Shown here piece after piece: positions 34,105-45,763 of a stretch of DNA of 64,000 nt. This stretch comes from Phascolarctos cinereus (Eukaryota > Chordata > Mammalia > Diprotodontia > Phascolarctidae). Made by a program: the position numbers and the translations under genes. How positions within the stretch are numbered: the stretch's first letter is position 1; each line of letters starts with the position of its first letter. The notes beneath the pieces were generated by a model. The model worked only from the letters and a program-made list of their open reading frames with translations, did no database searches and was not told where the DNA came from. The DNA is taken from contig NW_018344185.1 in the NCBI RefSeq assembly GCF_002099425.1, positions 2,371,001 through 2,435,000 of the forward strand, written 5' to 3'.

Positions 34105-37100
34105 AATGTGAATGGGATAAACTCTCCCACAAAATGGAAATGGATAGCAGAGTGGATCAAAAACCAGAATCCAACAACATGTTGTTTATAAGGAACACAC
34201 TTGAAGCAGAGAGACACACATAGAGTAAAAGTAGGGGGCTAAAGCAGAATCTATTATGCTTCAACTGAAGTAAAAACAAAAAAAAGGGAGTAGCAATTCT
34301 TATCTCAGACAAAGTAAAAGCAAAAATAGACCTAATTAAAAGAGATAAGGAAGGAAACTAGATCTCACTCAAAGGTGCCATAAACAACTAAACAATATCA
34401 ATATTAAACATACATGTACCAATTGGTATAGCATCCAAATCCTTAAAGGAGAAGTTAAATGAGTTGCAAGAAGAAATGGACAGCAAAACTATACTACTGG
34501 GGGATGTTAACTGTCCCTTCTCAGAACTTTATAAATCCAACCAAAAAATAAACAAGAAGTAAACTAGGGAGGTAAATAGAATATTAGAAAAAATGAGATA
34601 TGACAGAACTTTGCAGTAAACTGAATGGGAACAGAAAGGAATATACCTTTTTCTCATCAGCACATGGCACTGACACAAAAATTGACCATGTAATAGGGCA
34701 TTAAAAACCTCAAAATCAAATGTAGAAAGACAGGAATATTAAATTTATTTTTTCAGATAATAGTGCCATAAAAATTACATTCAACAAAGGGCAATGGAAA
34801 AATAGATTAAAAATTAATTGGAAATGAAATAATCTAACCCTAAAGAATAAGTGGGTTAATGAACAAATCATAGAAACAATCAATACTTTCATTAAAGAGA
34901 ATGACAACGAGACACCATACTGAAATTTATGGGATGCATCCAAAGCAGTACTTACAGGAAATGTATTTCTCTAAACTCTTACATCAACAAAGTGGAAAAA
35001 GAATAGATCAACAAATTGTGCATACAACTAAAAAAAACTAGAAAAAGAATAAATTAAAAATCCCCAATTGAGCACCAAATTGGAATCATGAAAATCAAAG
35101 TTGAAATTAATAAGATTGAAAGTTAAAAAAAAACACTATTGAACTAATAAATAAATCTAGGAGCTGGTTTTATGGGGAAAGAAAACAATAAGATAGATAA
35201 ACCATTGGTTAATTTGATTTTTAAAAAAAGAAAGAAGAAATCCAAATATGCAGTATCAAAAATGAAAAAGGTAAAATCACCACCAATGAAGAAGAAATTT
35301 TGTTCAAGTATATTCCAATAAATCTGATAATCTGAGAGAAATTGATGAGTATTTATGAAAATACAATTACCTAGGTGAACAGATCAGGAAATAGAATGCC
35401 TAAGTAAGTCTATCTTAGAACAGGAAATTGAACAAGCCATTATGAACTTCCTGGGGAAAAAATCCTTAAAGTCAGATGGGTTCATGAGTAAATTCTAATA
35501 AACATTTAAGGAACAATTAATTCCAAAACTATATAAACTATTTGGAAAAATAGACAAAGAAGGAATCCTACCAAACCCTTTTCATGACACAAATACAAAG
35601 CTGATACCTAAACCAGGAAGAGCTAAAAGAGAAAGAAAGTAGACCAATTTGCCTAATGAATATTAATGCAATTTTTTTAAACAAAATACTAGCAAGGCAA
35701 TTACACCAATATATCACAAGAATTATACACTATGAACAGGTAAGACTTATACCAGGAATGCAGGATTAGTTCAATATTAGGAAAACTATCGACATAATTG
35801 GCCAAATCAATAACAAAACCAACAGACATCATATTGTTATCTCAATAGATGCTGAAAGAGCTTTTGACAAAAACAGCACCCATTTTTATTAAAAACACTA
35901 AAGTTTAGGAATAAAGGGAATGTTCCTTTAAATGGTAAGTAGTATCTATCAGCAAGCATTTCTACAATAGGGATAAGCTAGAAGTCTTCCCAGTATGATC
36001 AGGGGTGAAACAAGCATACCCATAATAACCACTATTGTTTAATATTGTACTAGAAATGTTAGTTTTATCAATAAGAGAAGAATAAGAAATTTCGGGAATC
36101 AGAACAGGCAATGAGGAAACAAAGCTATCTCTCTTTGCAGATGATATGATGGTATACTTAGAAAACTCTAGTGAATCAACTAAAAAACTTCTTGAAATAA
36201 TTAATAATTTTAGCAAAATTGCAGGATATGGTATAAACCCACATAAATATCTGCATTTCTTTATCTAACAAAGTCCATCAGCAAGAGGTAGAAAGAGAAA
36301 TTGCATTTAAAATAATTGTAAACAATATAAAACACTTGGGAATCTGCCCAGGAACTATATGTACATAATTTTAAAAAATGTTTTTCACACAAATAAGGTC
36401 AGATCTAAACAACTGGAAAAATACCAGTTGTTCATGTGTAGACTCATCCAATATAATAAAAATAACAATTTTGCCTAAGCTAATTTACTTATTCAATGCC
36501 ATGCCAAACTACCAAAAAATTGTTTGATAGAGCTAGAAATAAAATAACAAAATTCTTCTAGAATAACAAAAATTCAAAAGTATCAAAGGAATTAGTGAAA
36601 AAAAAATATACAAAGGAAGGTTATCCAGCAATACCAGATCTCAAACTATATTATAAAGCAATAATCATCAAAACTATCTGGTACTGTCTAAGAAAGAATG
36701 GTGGATCAGTGAAATAGATTAGGTACACAAGACACAGTAGTCAATGACCATAGTAATCTAGTGTTTGATAAACCCAAAGAGCTCAGCTTTTGGGATAAGA
36801 ACTCACTATTTGACAAAAATTGCTGGGAAAACTAGAAAACGATAGGATACAAACTAGGCATAGACCAACATTTCACACCCTATACTAAGATAACGTCAAA
36901 ATGGTGCATGATTTAGACACAAAGGGTGACACCATAAACAAATTAGAAGAACAAGGAGTAGTCTACCTGTCAGATCTATGGGGAAGGAAAAAATTCATGA
37001 CCAAACAAGAGATAGAGAGCATTATGAAATGTAAAATAGATAATTTTAATTATTGTAAAATAAAAAGTTTTTGTGCACACAAAACCAAAGCAACCAAGAG

Positions 37101-37985
37101 TAAAAGGAAAGCAAAAAGCTGGGAAACAATTTTTATAGCAAATGTCTCTGATAAAGGCCTCATTTCTCCAATATAGGGAGGATTGAATCAAATTTATAAG
37201 AATGCAAGTCATTCCCCAATTGACAAATGGCCAAGGATATAAACAGGCAGTTTTCAGAGGAAGAAATTAAAGCTATATATATATATATATATGTATAAGA
37301 AGACGTGTTCTAAATCACTTTTGATTAAAAAAATGCAAATTAAACCAACTCTGAAGTACCACCTCACACCTACCAGATTGGCTAATATGACAAAAAAGGA
37401 AAATGATAAACGTTGGAGAGGATGTGGGAAAATTGGAACATTAATACACTGTTGGTGGAGTTGGGAACTGATCCAACCATTCTGGAGAACAATTTGGAAC
37501 TATGCCCAAAGGGCAACCAAACTGTGCATACCTTTTGATCCATCAATACCACTTCTAGGTCTATATACCAAAGAGATCATAAAAAGGGGGAAAGGCTTAT
37601 ATGTGCAAAAATATGCATAGCAGCCCTTTTCATGGTAGCAAAATATTAGAAATTGAGTGAATGCCCACCAATTAAGGAATGGCTGAATAAGCTATGGTAG
37701 ATAAATGTAATGGAATACCACTCAGCAATAAGAAATAATGAACAGGCAGATTTCAGAAAAACCTGAAAAGACTTGTTTGAACTGATGCAAAATGAAATGA
37801 GAAGAACCAAGAAAATGTTGTACACAGTATCAGCAACATTGTGTGATGATCATCTATGAGTAACTCAGCTCTTCTCAACAACACAAGGATCCAAGACAAG
37901 TACAAAGGACTCACGAAGGAAAATGCTATCGACATCCTGATAAATGACTGATGGATTCTGAACGCAGATCAAAGCATATTTTTTC
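34105..37985 (+). pseudogene. L1 ORF2 pseudogene (endonuclease, RT, C-terminal Cys region)
   Basis: ORF2p is the L1 endonuclease/reverse transcriptase. In order: endonuclease start 'NVNGINSP' (34,105 on); 'KKGVAILISDK' (about 34,282-34,320); 'LNIHVPIG' (about 34,404); RT blocks 'GIKGMF' and the catalytic Phe-Ala-Asp-Asp at 36,134-36,145; 'LPDLKLYYKA'-like block near 36,635; 'WETIFIANVSDKGLIS' (about 37,120-37,170); 'HCWW' near 37,450; 'PFDPSIPLLGLY' near 37,530. About 3.9 kb, close to the 3.8 kb of human L1 ORF2. Stops and frame changes are spread throughout, so it is dead. Confidence 0.9.
37262..37290 (+). repeat. (TA)n microsatellite inside L1 ORF2
   Basis: 'atatatatatatatatat' expanded within the ORF2 C-terminal remnant. 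Confidence 0.9.
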
Positions 37986-38365
37986 ACTTACTTATTTTTT
38001 TTCTCCTTTTGATCTATTTCTTTCACAGACTAATATGGAAAGATGTTTTACATGATAGCACATGCATAACCTATTTCAAATTACCTGCCATTTTGGAATA
38101 GGGAAGGGGAAGGAGTGAGGGAGAAAAATTTCGAATTCAAAATCTTGTAAAAGTGAATGCTAAAAATTGTCTTGACATGTAATTAGGGAAAAAATAAAAT
38201 ACTGTTTAGAGAGAGAGAGAGAGAAGCCATTTCAGCCATAACAAAGCAGCACTTATTCACTGCTTGATAAAATTCTAGCAGACAGGAATGCTAATGAGAT
38301 AATTTTCATTCCTTGACTTCTTGATAATGTTTAAACCCTGCAGAAGGTTTTCCCAGGAGTATTGT

Positions 38366-38460
38366 ATATGTGTGTATGTATGTATACACTCACACACACA
38401 TATATATCTTCTATCTATAGCTCCCATATAAATGATATGTTCATGTATGTGTGTGTGTAT
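38366..38460 (+). repeat. Mixed (TG)n/(CA)n/(TA)n simple repeats
   Basis: 'tatgtgtgtatgtatgta', 'cactcacacacacatatata' and 'gtatgtgtgtgtgta' runs. Confidence 0.85.
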
Positions 38461-38547
38461 TCTTCAGACAAACAGTGACAGATCAAATTTTATAAGTCTT
38501 GGGTCCAGAAAAGAAGAAATGCTTCTTGTGCCTGCCCTAATAGCCAG

Positions 38548-38700
38548 TCAATAAAAAAGCATTTTTAGGTACTTACTATGTGTCAGGCACTAGGTTAAGT
38601 AAGGCAAATACAAAGAAAAGCCAAAACACTTTCTGTCCTTAAGAATCTCACATTCTAATAAGGAAGACAATATATAAATAATTAGATACATACCTGATAT
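38548..38700 (-). mobile_element. L2 3' end
   Basis: 'gtacttactatgtgtcaggcactagg', 'ctgtccttaagaatctcacattctaataagg'. Confidence 0.65.
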
Positions 38701-38990
38701 ATACAGAGTAAACGGAAGGTAATCTCAGATGCTGTACAGTTATGGAACTCAGCAAATTCTGAACCTCTTCTCATTGACCAACTCAGATTAAATGTCACAG
38801 CACATTTTGAGTAATGGGCTAAAGAATTTACCAGCCTGTCCTTATTCTAAAACAACAACAATGATAATATTTTTGTATAGTGTTCTGTTATAAATCATTT
38901 TACATATGTCATCTTACAAAATCCTTACAACAAAACTATGAGTTAGGGCAGCATACAAGTATAATTATTTCCATGAGAAAATGAGGATTT

Positions 38991-38992
<2 letters not shown>
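38701..38992. other. Unassigned sequence
   Basis: Possible very old antisense MIR words at 38,880-38,985 ('catcttacaaaatccttacaac'); otherwise nothing. Confidence 0.35.

Positions 38993-39041
<49 letters not shown>
38993..39041 (+). repeat. (CA)n microsatellite
   Basis: About 48 bases of pure acacac. Confidence 0.95.
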
Positions 39042-39045
<4 letters not shown>

Positions 39046-39854
39046 CCAGTTTCTTCTTAGAAAAATAAAGGAGTAGGCAGAGACATGGTTTCCTCATGCA
39101 GGCACAAACAAGAAAAAAAGTCTTTTCATAGAAGACTCAGTCATCTTGTATTAATTAGCATTTGCAAGAAGACCACCATGAATAAAATTGTAGCTAATTC
39201 ATCAACATCTGTTGAAGACATGAGGTAAAATAATTCTACAAAAAATTGAATAAGGTGTCCAAAATAACTAAGTATATACTGTAATATTCAAGGTCTTTGA
39301 TTCAGTATTGGACATAGGGTACAACTGAAAGTGCTTAAAAATTGTGACTCTGGATCAAGAAACCAAAGAGTTGAAAGGCTCATGGGCAACACAGCAGCTT
39401 TATGTCCATATATCATAAATATTTTCTTCAAGAAGTGAGTTGGGAAATACTGGATATGGTCAATGAGTTCCAAATAAAATCACACACTACCCCAAGAGAG
39501 CCATGTCTAAATCAGCATTGCCTGTCTACAAGCAAAGCATCAATTTGTTTGAGAAGAAACCAAAATCAATATCAAATTAAAATAAACATTAAAAATGAGA
39601 AGCTCTATTGTGCAATTAAAAGAGCTCCAATGTGATCTACTGAAAGCTGTTCATACAGAAAAATTAGAAAAGAGCAATGGAACATTGCAACAACATCAGT
39701 TATTATCCTTCCCTATAGAAGTTTGAAGATATAAAGAAATTTCTGCTAAATAGATACCAAAAAAAAACAAGAAACCAACTACATCATCAAACATGATCAC
39801 CTTGCTGAGTGGAAAGATGACTCCAATACTTTCCTTTCTTATTCTAGCTGCATT
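39042..39854. other. Unassigned sequence
   Basis: AT-rich; no recognised gene or repeat. Confidence 0.4.
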
Positions 39855-41010
39855 GATTTTGCTTGTGCAAAATAACTTTTTTTTATTTAATAGAAGTCAG
39901 CTGTGTTCTCTTTTATGATCACATTTATTTCTTCTTAGATTAAGAATTCTCCATCTAACCATATGTCTAAAAGATATTTCCTTCTATTTTTCTCTATTTT
40001 TTTAAATGATATGATCTTTTGTATTTAGGTCATTTCAATTTAAAACTTACTGTGGTATATGGTATAAAATATGTCTAAATCTATTTTCTTTCAAACTGCC
40101 TTCAACATTCCCCTAAAAATCTTGGAAGTCCTAAGCATTGCTAGTTTGTGCTCTTTGAACAATTGGATTTGTAGAATTTTATTTGGGTCTTGCTTATCTA
40201 GTCTGTCCTAATGATTGACTTTTTGAAATTTTCTTAAAAAACACACCATTTAATTTTGATAATTACTGGTTTGTAGTATAGTCTAAGGACTAGTAGTGAT
40301 AGACACCACCCCTCCTTTTTTTTTATTGTTTTCCTTATGGTTCTTGAACTTTTGTTCTCCCAAATGAATTTTGTTACTATTTTACCTAGTTCTACAAAAT
40401 AACCACACAATCACTTTATTAATATTTCATAAAATGTGTAAACTGAAGTAATAATTACATTTCTGCTATGTCATGACACATTCACAAACTATGATTTTTC
40501 TCTCCACTTGCTTATCTTTTTTTATTTCTGTGGAGTCCATTGTAGTTGTTTTATAATCCCTACAACTTAACCCCCAAATATTTATGTGTTTGGTAGTTAT
40601 TTTGAATGTTATATCCCTCTCTAAGTTATTTTTTTGTAGTAACATATAGAAGGATGTGTGAGTTCTGTGGGCTAGTTTTATATCCTGCTCCTTTATTGGA
40701 TTTATTATTTTAATTTATTGATTCATTTAATCTTTTAGGCTCTCTAAGTAAAACATTTTATTCTCTGCAAATAGAGATAATTTTGTTTCCTTTGTACCTC
40801 TGCTTATGCCCTCAGTTTCTTTATCTTCCCCAACTGTTCTTGTCAAAATTTTTAGCACTGTGACTGACAATAACGGAAAGAATGTACACCTGTGCTTTAC
40901 CTCTGATTTGATTGAGAGAGCTTTTAATCTTTCTCCACTACAAATAAGGCTAGTTTTTGCTTTTAAACAGAAAGTACTTTTTACATTACCCCAAAATGCC
41001 CCATCGAAAA
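39855..41010 (-). mobile_element. Old L1 ORF2 fragment (RT and downstream)
   Basis: Antisense L1 ORF2 phrases: 'tttgttctcccaaatgaattttgtt' (40,347 on), 'cctctctaagttatttttttg', 'ggctagttttatatcctgctcc', 'aggctctctaagtaaaac' followed by 'tctctgcaaatagagataattttg', which is the antisense of the FADD region, and 'cctgtgctttacctctgatttgattg'. More diverged than the L1 copies at 30.5 and 33.8 kb, so probably an older L1 subfamily. Confidence 0.75.
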
Positions 41011-42372
41011 TAAAATAAGTTAAATCAGTATTCCCTACTATGGTAAAGCTGCAATGAACTGGAATTTAATTCCCAAAAACCAACAGCCAGAATTTGCTGC
41101 TACATTTATCTCTGAAACTGGACTACATGCAGATATTAACTATACCACTTACAAATGATTTCATTAAACTTCCTTTGCTTTACATAAGCCCTTTACATAA
41201 GACCCTACCTTACTGAGTCTATCCTCCCATCCATATCTCTGCCCTGGAATCTTCCACTGAATAATTCCAGTTATATTCCTTTCTAGGAGGTGTATATGTT
41301 TTCACTTGCTTTAGACTGTCTCTCCCTATCTTTCTGCAACACTTCTTTGTCACCTTTCTCTCCATATAGGCCCTTCCTCTGTCACCAGTTTAAATTGTCT
41401 CTCAGGACTCAAGGATTAGTTGATGAGGTTTCAGGTTTCATCAGTTGGGTAAGACACTCTTGTTCTTCACCTGGTTGATGCCAAGGTGCTATTGACCCAG
41501 CAGTTATTATGGAAAGAAACCATTAAAAATGGAGAAAATACAACCAACTGGTAGCAGCTCACACCTGTTATTAAATTAAAGCAGCTAAAAAAATGTTTAA
41601 AGTGGTGATATATCCTATTCCCAAGCTATTTTTTTAGGAAACAAACAGCAGAGAAGATTATGGTGTGATTTTCTAGTAGAAGCACTAGAATATTCTTTAG
41701 TTCATTAAGAAACACTATAACAATTAATTTTATTATCTCTCAGTTATTCATTACACAGATGGAAGAATTTAGACAAGGTTAAACAATTGGCCCAGGGGTT
41801 TGAAGTTAAGCCAGTAACAAAATATGAATGATATGAATGTGAAAATTTTGTGGGCTGATTATCTGCTGAAGGGATGTTGGCCTCCTCACTCTCAGCATTC
41901 ATTCTGTGCCAAGACTCAGAAAGTGAAAAAGCAGAGCGACAAATAGTGTTAGACTTTAGGAATAGGAGTTTGTGCTGTAAATCAGGGAAGAGAATTCCCT
42001 GACAGGCCAAGACAAACCCTAAACTAAGACCCAGGCCACTGATAAGGGAATTAGCATTTTCACGGGAAAGAGCAAAACCCAGGCCTGAGAACAAGAAAGA
42101 CAAGCAATAATGTTACTAAACAGGCATACATACCACCTTCACAGGTAGGAAACATGTAGCAGACTATTGCTTAAACTTCAGTCTTTTCAGGAACACTAGA
42201 ACACACAAATACCACTGCCTTTGGCAGCAACATCTAAATTGTGAAGAGAATTCTAAGTCAACTGAGCACACTTCACTGAATTTCAGCATTAGAAGGAATT
42301 CCAGAGTTCTAGCACATTGGAAAACGCAACTCTCAGAAATGTCGCTGGCAATTGTTATCAGGCTTTTAAAAA
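41011..42372. other. 1.36 kb without a firm assignment
   Basis: A weak antisense MIR may lie at 41,745-41,815. Bases 41,840-42,130 have mixed composition and a 119-codon minus-strand frame (41,744-42,103) without known domains. Confidence 0.35.
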
Positions 42373-42500
42373 TACACACACACACACACACACACATACA
42401 TGCATGCATGCATACATATGTGCACATATGTGTATATGTATATACATATAATACATATACATATATATGTATGTACATATATACATACATATGTGTGTAT
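42373..42500 (+). repeat. (CA)n, (TGCA)n and (TA)n compound microsatellite
   Basis: 'acacacacacacacaca' followed by 'catgcatgcatgcatac' and 'atatgtatatacatata' runs. Confidence 0.95.
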
Positions 42501-42524
42501 ATCTCTTGTGAGGACCCCTACTGA

Positions 42525-42655
42525 GTCTGTTCATTCCATTTTCCAGTAAGTGTTATTGTTAGGAACTTTTTCTTTACCTCAAGCCCAAATTCATCTCTTT
42601 GCAACTTCTATTCATTGCTCCTGGTTTTTTTCTCTCCCTATTAATTTAGTTTGGT
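42525..42655 (-). mobile_element. CR1/L3-type LINE 3' fragment
   Basis: 'attgttaggaactttttctttacctcaagcc', 'aattcatctctttgcaacttc', 'cattgctcctgg' are the antisense of the CR1/L3 3' region. Confidence 0.7.
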
Positions 42656-43024
42656 CCTAAAGAAAAGAAAAGAAAAAGACTTTAGAAAGGAATGCTTTCC
42701 TATGTCACATGGCATGATACAAACACAGTTTGGCATTTTGGATAATTGAAGATTGAAGAAAGCCAGCTTATCACAAATCTAGGTCATTTGCCTAGCATAG
42801 CATTTTATAAGACGCTATATCATGTTATCCCTGAAGAAAGAGGAAAGTGGAGAAGGCAGGTGTCCACAAATGATAATTCAATGCACAATTATGTTTCTAA
42901 TCATCTAGGTTACAGTTCAAATGTAGGTAATTATGTGGTACTCAAGCACTTGGTGACCCCTTATCTGCTCCCACTGCTAAGGTTAAAATCCAATCCACAA
43001 TTCAAAATACATTAAACTTGCAAT
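42656..43024. other. Unassigned sequence
   Basis: The 89-codon frame 42,746-43,015 has no recognised domain. Confidence 0.4.
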
Positions 43025-43160
43025 GTGTGTGAGATACTATGTTAGGGAGTGGGGATTTTAAAAGAAGGAAAGGAAAGAAAAACAGAACAGAACAGCCCTT
43101 GTCCTTGAGATGCTTTCATTCTACTGGTAACAAAAAAAAATAGTCACTTAAGCTACAACA
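43025..43160 (-). mobile_element. L2 fragment
   Basis: 'gtgtgagatactatgttagg', 'cagcccttgtccttgagatgctttcattctac' is antisense L2 3' sequence. Confidence 0.5.
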
Positions 43161-43304
43161 TAAGGTTTCTAAAGTACAACTTTTCTGAGTGCCACAATCA
43201 ATTCAACGTAACCAAATTTGACATTTTTAAGTGCCAGCTATGAGCCAGACACTATGTCACTATGTGACATGATTGGGATAGAAAATAAAAATGAAGGAAG
43301 GAAA

Positions 43305-43562
43305 CAAACATTTCTTAAGTACCTACTGCATACCAAGCACTGTGCTGTGAGTTTTAAAAATATTATCTCCTTTGATCCTCACAACAACCCTTAGGGGTAG
43401 GTGTTATTATTAACACCTTTTGCAGTCAAGGAAAGTGAGATGGAAAGAAGTTAAACGATTTACCTGAGGTCACACAGCTAGTAAGAGTCTGAGACTGAAT
43501 TTGAACACTGGTCTTCCTGACTCTAGGTCCAGGGCTCTATCAAGGGTGCCACCTAGCTGCTT
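43305..43562 (-). mobile_element. Nearly complete MIR-type SINE with marsupial head
   Basis: Antisense: 'cctactgcataccaagcactgtg', 'ttgatcctcacaacaacccttagg', 'gaggtcacacagctagtaagag', 'gggtgccacctagctgc'. Confidence 0.85.
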
Positions 43563-43569
43563 TTGATAA

Positions 43570-43692
43570 AACTAAATGAAAACAGTCCTGGACTTACATT
43601 CTACCAGTAAGGGATATAACATGTACAAAAGTGAATGTAAAATATCTATAAGGCAATACTAATTTCAAAAGACAGATAATACTAATATTGGC
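43570..43692 (-). mobile_element. L2-like repeat, part 1 (continues at 46,602)
   Basis: 'agtcctggacttacattctaccag' and the segment joining 'ggc|atctgagctatattttgaagaaggc' across the HAL1. The second part at 46,602-46,665 ('ggtgaggagaaagggtattctagac') fits the same old LINE. The HAL1 is inserted in this sequence. Confidence 0.5.
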
Positions 43693-43708
43693 ATCTGAGC
43701 TATATTTT
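43693..43708 (+). repeat. Target-site duplication of the 43,709 HAL1, copy 1
   Basis: 'atctgagctatatttt', repeated without mismatch at 46,586-46,601. Confidence 0.95.
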
Positions 43709-44546
43709 TTTCGATCTTAATATAAATTTATTTATTTTTAGTTTTCAACATTCATTTCCACAAGTTTTTGAATTCCAAATTTTCACCCCATCTCCCCCCT
43801 CCCCCCACCCCAAGATGTCATGCATTCTGAATATCCCTTCCACTACTCTGTCCTCTCTTCTATATCTCTCCCCTTCTCTTATCCCCTTCCCCTTCTATTT
43901 TCCTGTAGGGCAGGATAGACTTCTGTACCCCATTTCCTATATTTATTTCCCAGTAGCATGTGAAAACATTTTTTTAAACATATGTTTTTAAAACTTTAGG
44001 TTTCAAATTTTCTCTCTTCCTCCCTCCCCACCCACCCTCATTGAAAAGGCAAGCAACTCAATATAAGTTGTACACGTGCAGTTATGCAAAACACATCCAT
44101 AGTAGACATGTTGTGAAAAACTAACTCTATTTCCCTTAATCCTATCCTGCCCTCCCATTTATTCTATTATTTCTTTTGACCCTGTCTCTCCTCAGAAGTA
44201 TTTACTTCTGATTAACCCCTTTCCCAATCTGCCCTCCTCTCTATCATCCCCCTGCTCTCTTGTCCCCTTTCCCCCCTATTTTCCTGTAGGGTAAGACAGA
44301 TTTCCATACCCAATTGAATGTGTATGTTATTCCCTCCTTAAGCCAAATCCTATGAGAATAAGATTCACTCATTCCCTCTCACCTTCCCCTGTTTCCCCTT
44401 CCACTGTAAGAGACTTTTCTGGTTTTTTTTGTGAGATAATTTACCCCATTCTACCTCTCCCTTTCTTCTTCTCCAAGTATAATCCTCTCTCATCCCTTAA
44501 TTTTATTCTCCAGATATGACCCCTTAATCTTCAGCTCACCCTGTGC

Positions 44547-44572
44547 CCTCTATCTATCTACATATACATATA
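44547..44572 (-). repeat. Short (TAGA)n/(TATG)n run in HAL1 spacer
   Basis: 'tctatctatctacatatac'; the same position holds the (GATA)n at 63,974-64,000 in the other HAL1. Confidence 0.8.
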
Positions 44573-44701
44573 ATTTTTTTCCTCCAACTACCCTGATACT
44601 GACAAAGGTCTCATGAGTTATAAATATCATCTTTCCATGCAGGAATGTAAACAGTTCAATCTTAATAAGTCTCTTATGATTTCTCTTTCCTGTTTACCTC
44701 T

Positions 44702-45731
44702 TCATGTTCCACTTGAGTCCTGTATTTGAAAGTCAAATTTTCTATTCAGCTCTGGTCTTTTCATCAAGAATGCTTGAAAGTCCTCTATTTCACTGAATGA
44801 CCATTTTTTCCCCTGAAGGATTATACTCAGTTTTGCTGGGTAGGTGATTCTTGGTTGTAATCCTATCTCCTTTGCCCTCTGGAATATTATATTCCATGCC
44901 CTGGTCCTTTAATGTAGAAGCTGCTAAATCTTGTGTTATCCTGATTGTGTTCCACAGTACTTGAACTGTTTCCTTCTGGCAGCTTGTAATATTTTCTCCT
45001 TGACCTGGGAACTCTGGAATTTGGCTACAATATTCCTAGGAGTTTTCCTTTGGGGATCTCTTTCAGGAGGAGATCTGTGGATTCTTTCAATTTCTATTTT
45101 GCCCTCTGGTTCTACTATATCAGGGCAGTTTTCCTTGATAATTTCTTGAAAGATGATGTCTAGGCTTTTTTTTGATCATGGCTTTCAGATAGTCCAATAA
45201 TTTTTAAATTCTCTCTCCTGGATCTATTTTCCAGGTCAGTTGTTTTTCCAATGAGATATTTCACATTGTTTTCTAATTTTTCATTCTTTTGGATTTGTTC
45301 TACTGTGTCGTGATTTCTCATAAAGTCACTATCTTCCAATTGCTCTATTCTAATTTTTAAGGAAGTATTTTCTTCAGTAAGCTTTTGGACTTCCTTTTCC
45401 ATCTGGCCAATTTTGCTTTTTAGGGCATTTTTCTCCTCATTGGCTTTTTGGACCTCTTTTGCCATTTGGGTTAGGCTTTTTTTAAGGTGTTATTTTCTTC
45501 AGTATTTTTTTGGGTCTCCTTTAGCATCACTCTCAGTTTTTCCTCTACTTCTCTAACTTGCTTCTCAAAATCGTTTTTGAGCTCTTCCATGGCCTGGGAC
45601 CAATTCATATTTTTCTTGGAGGCTTTGGATGTAGGGGCTTTGACTTTGTTGTCTTCTTCTGGTTGTATATTTTGGTCTTCTTTTTCAAAAGTAAGATAAT
45701 ATAGTCTGACTCTTTTTGCCTGCTTGCTCAT
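44702..45731 (-). pseudogene. HAL1 ORF1 (RNA-binding coiled-coil protein), lightly broken
   Basis: Start ATG at 45,731 ('MSKQAKRVRLYYLTFEK'), stop at 44,702, about 343 codons against 338 in human L1 ORF1p. Coiled coil at about codons 45-165 (repeated 'KEVQKANEEKNALKSKIGQM', 'KLTEENTSLKIRIEQLE'); 'RRENLKIIGLSES' opens the RRM (family 'RRSNLRIIGVPE'); the C-terminal domain has 'RITYPAKLSI' and 'RPELNRKFDFQ' forms. Frame is lost at a few places (around 45,470 and 45,160 and in the RRM). Compared with the other two copies, 15 codons of the coiled coil are missing in frame near 45,525. It binds RNA as a trimer in the family. Confidence 0.85.
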
Positions 45732-45763
45732 GATCCCGGCCAATTACTTGAGTTTTAAACTCT

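Larger units (their letters stand above)
33790..38204 (+). mobile_element. L1 LINE, 5'-truncated in the inter-ORF spacer, with nearly full-length ORF2
   Basis: Starts in the purine-rich spacer ('gaaccttactctcatcagcattgg', 'gaatatagaaatctgttactc'), which the HAL1 copies also carry, then has the endonuclease start near 34,105, the RT, the C-terminal region and the 3'UTR ('cacagactaatatggaaagatg', 'gcataacctatttcaaatta'), ending in an A-rich tail and (GA)n near 38,204. ORF1 and the 5'UTR are lacking, as usual for 5'-truncated L1. I saw no convincing TSD. Confidence 0.9.

Noticed and set aside
41840-42130. Possible long terminal repeat of an old virus copy
   Set aside because: Only mixed composition suggested it; no terminal words, no flanking duplication and no internal region could be shown.
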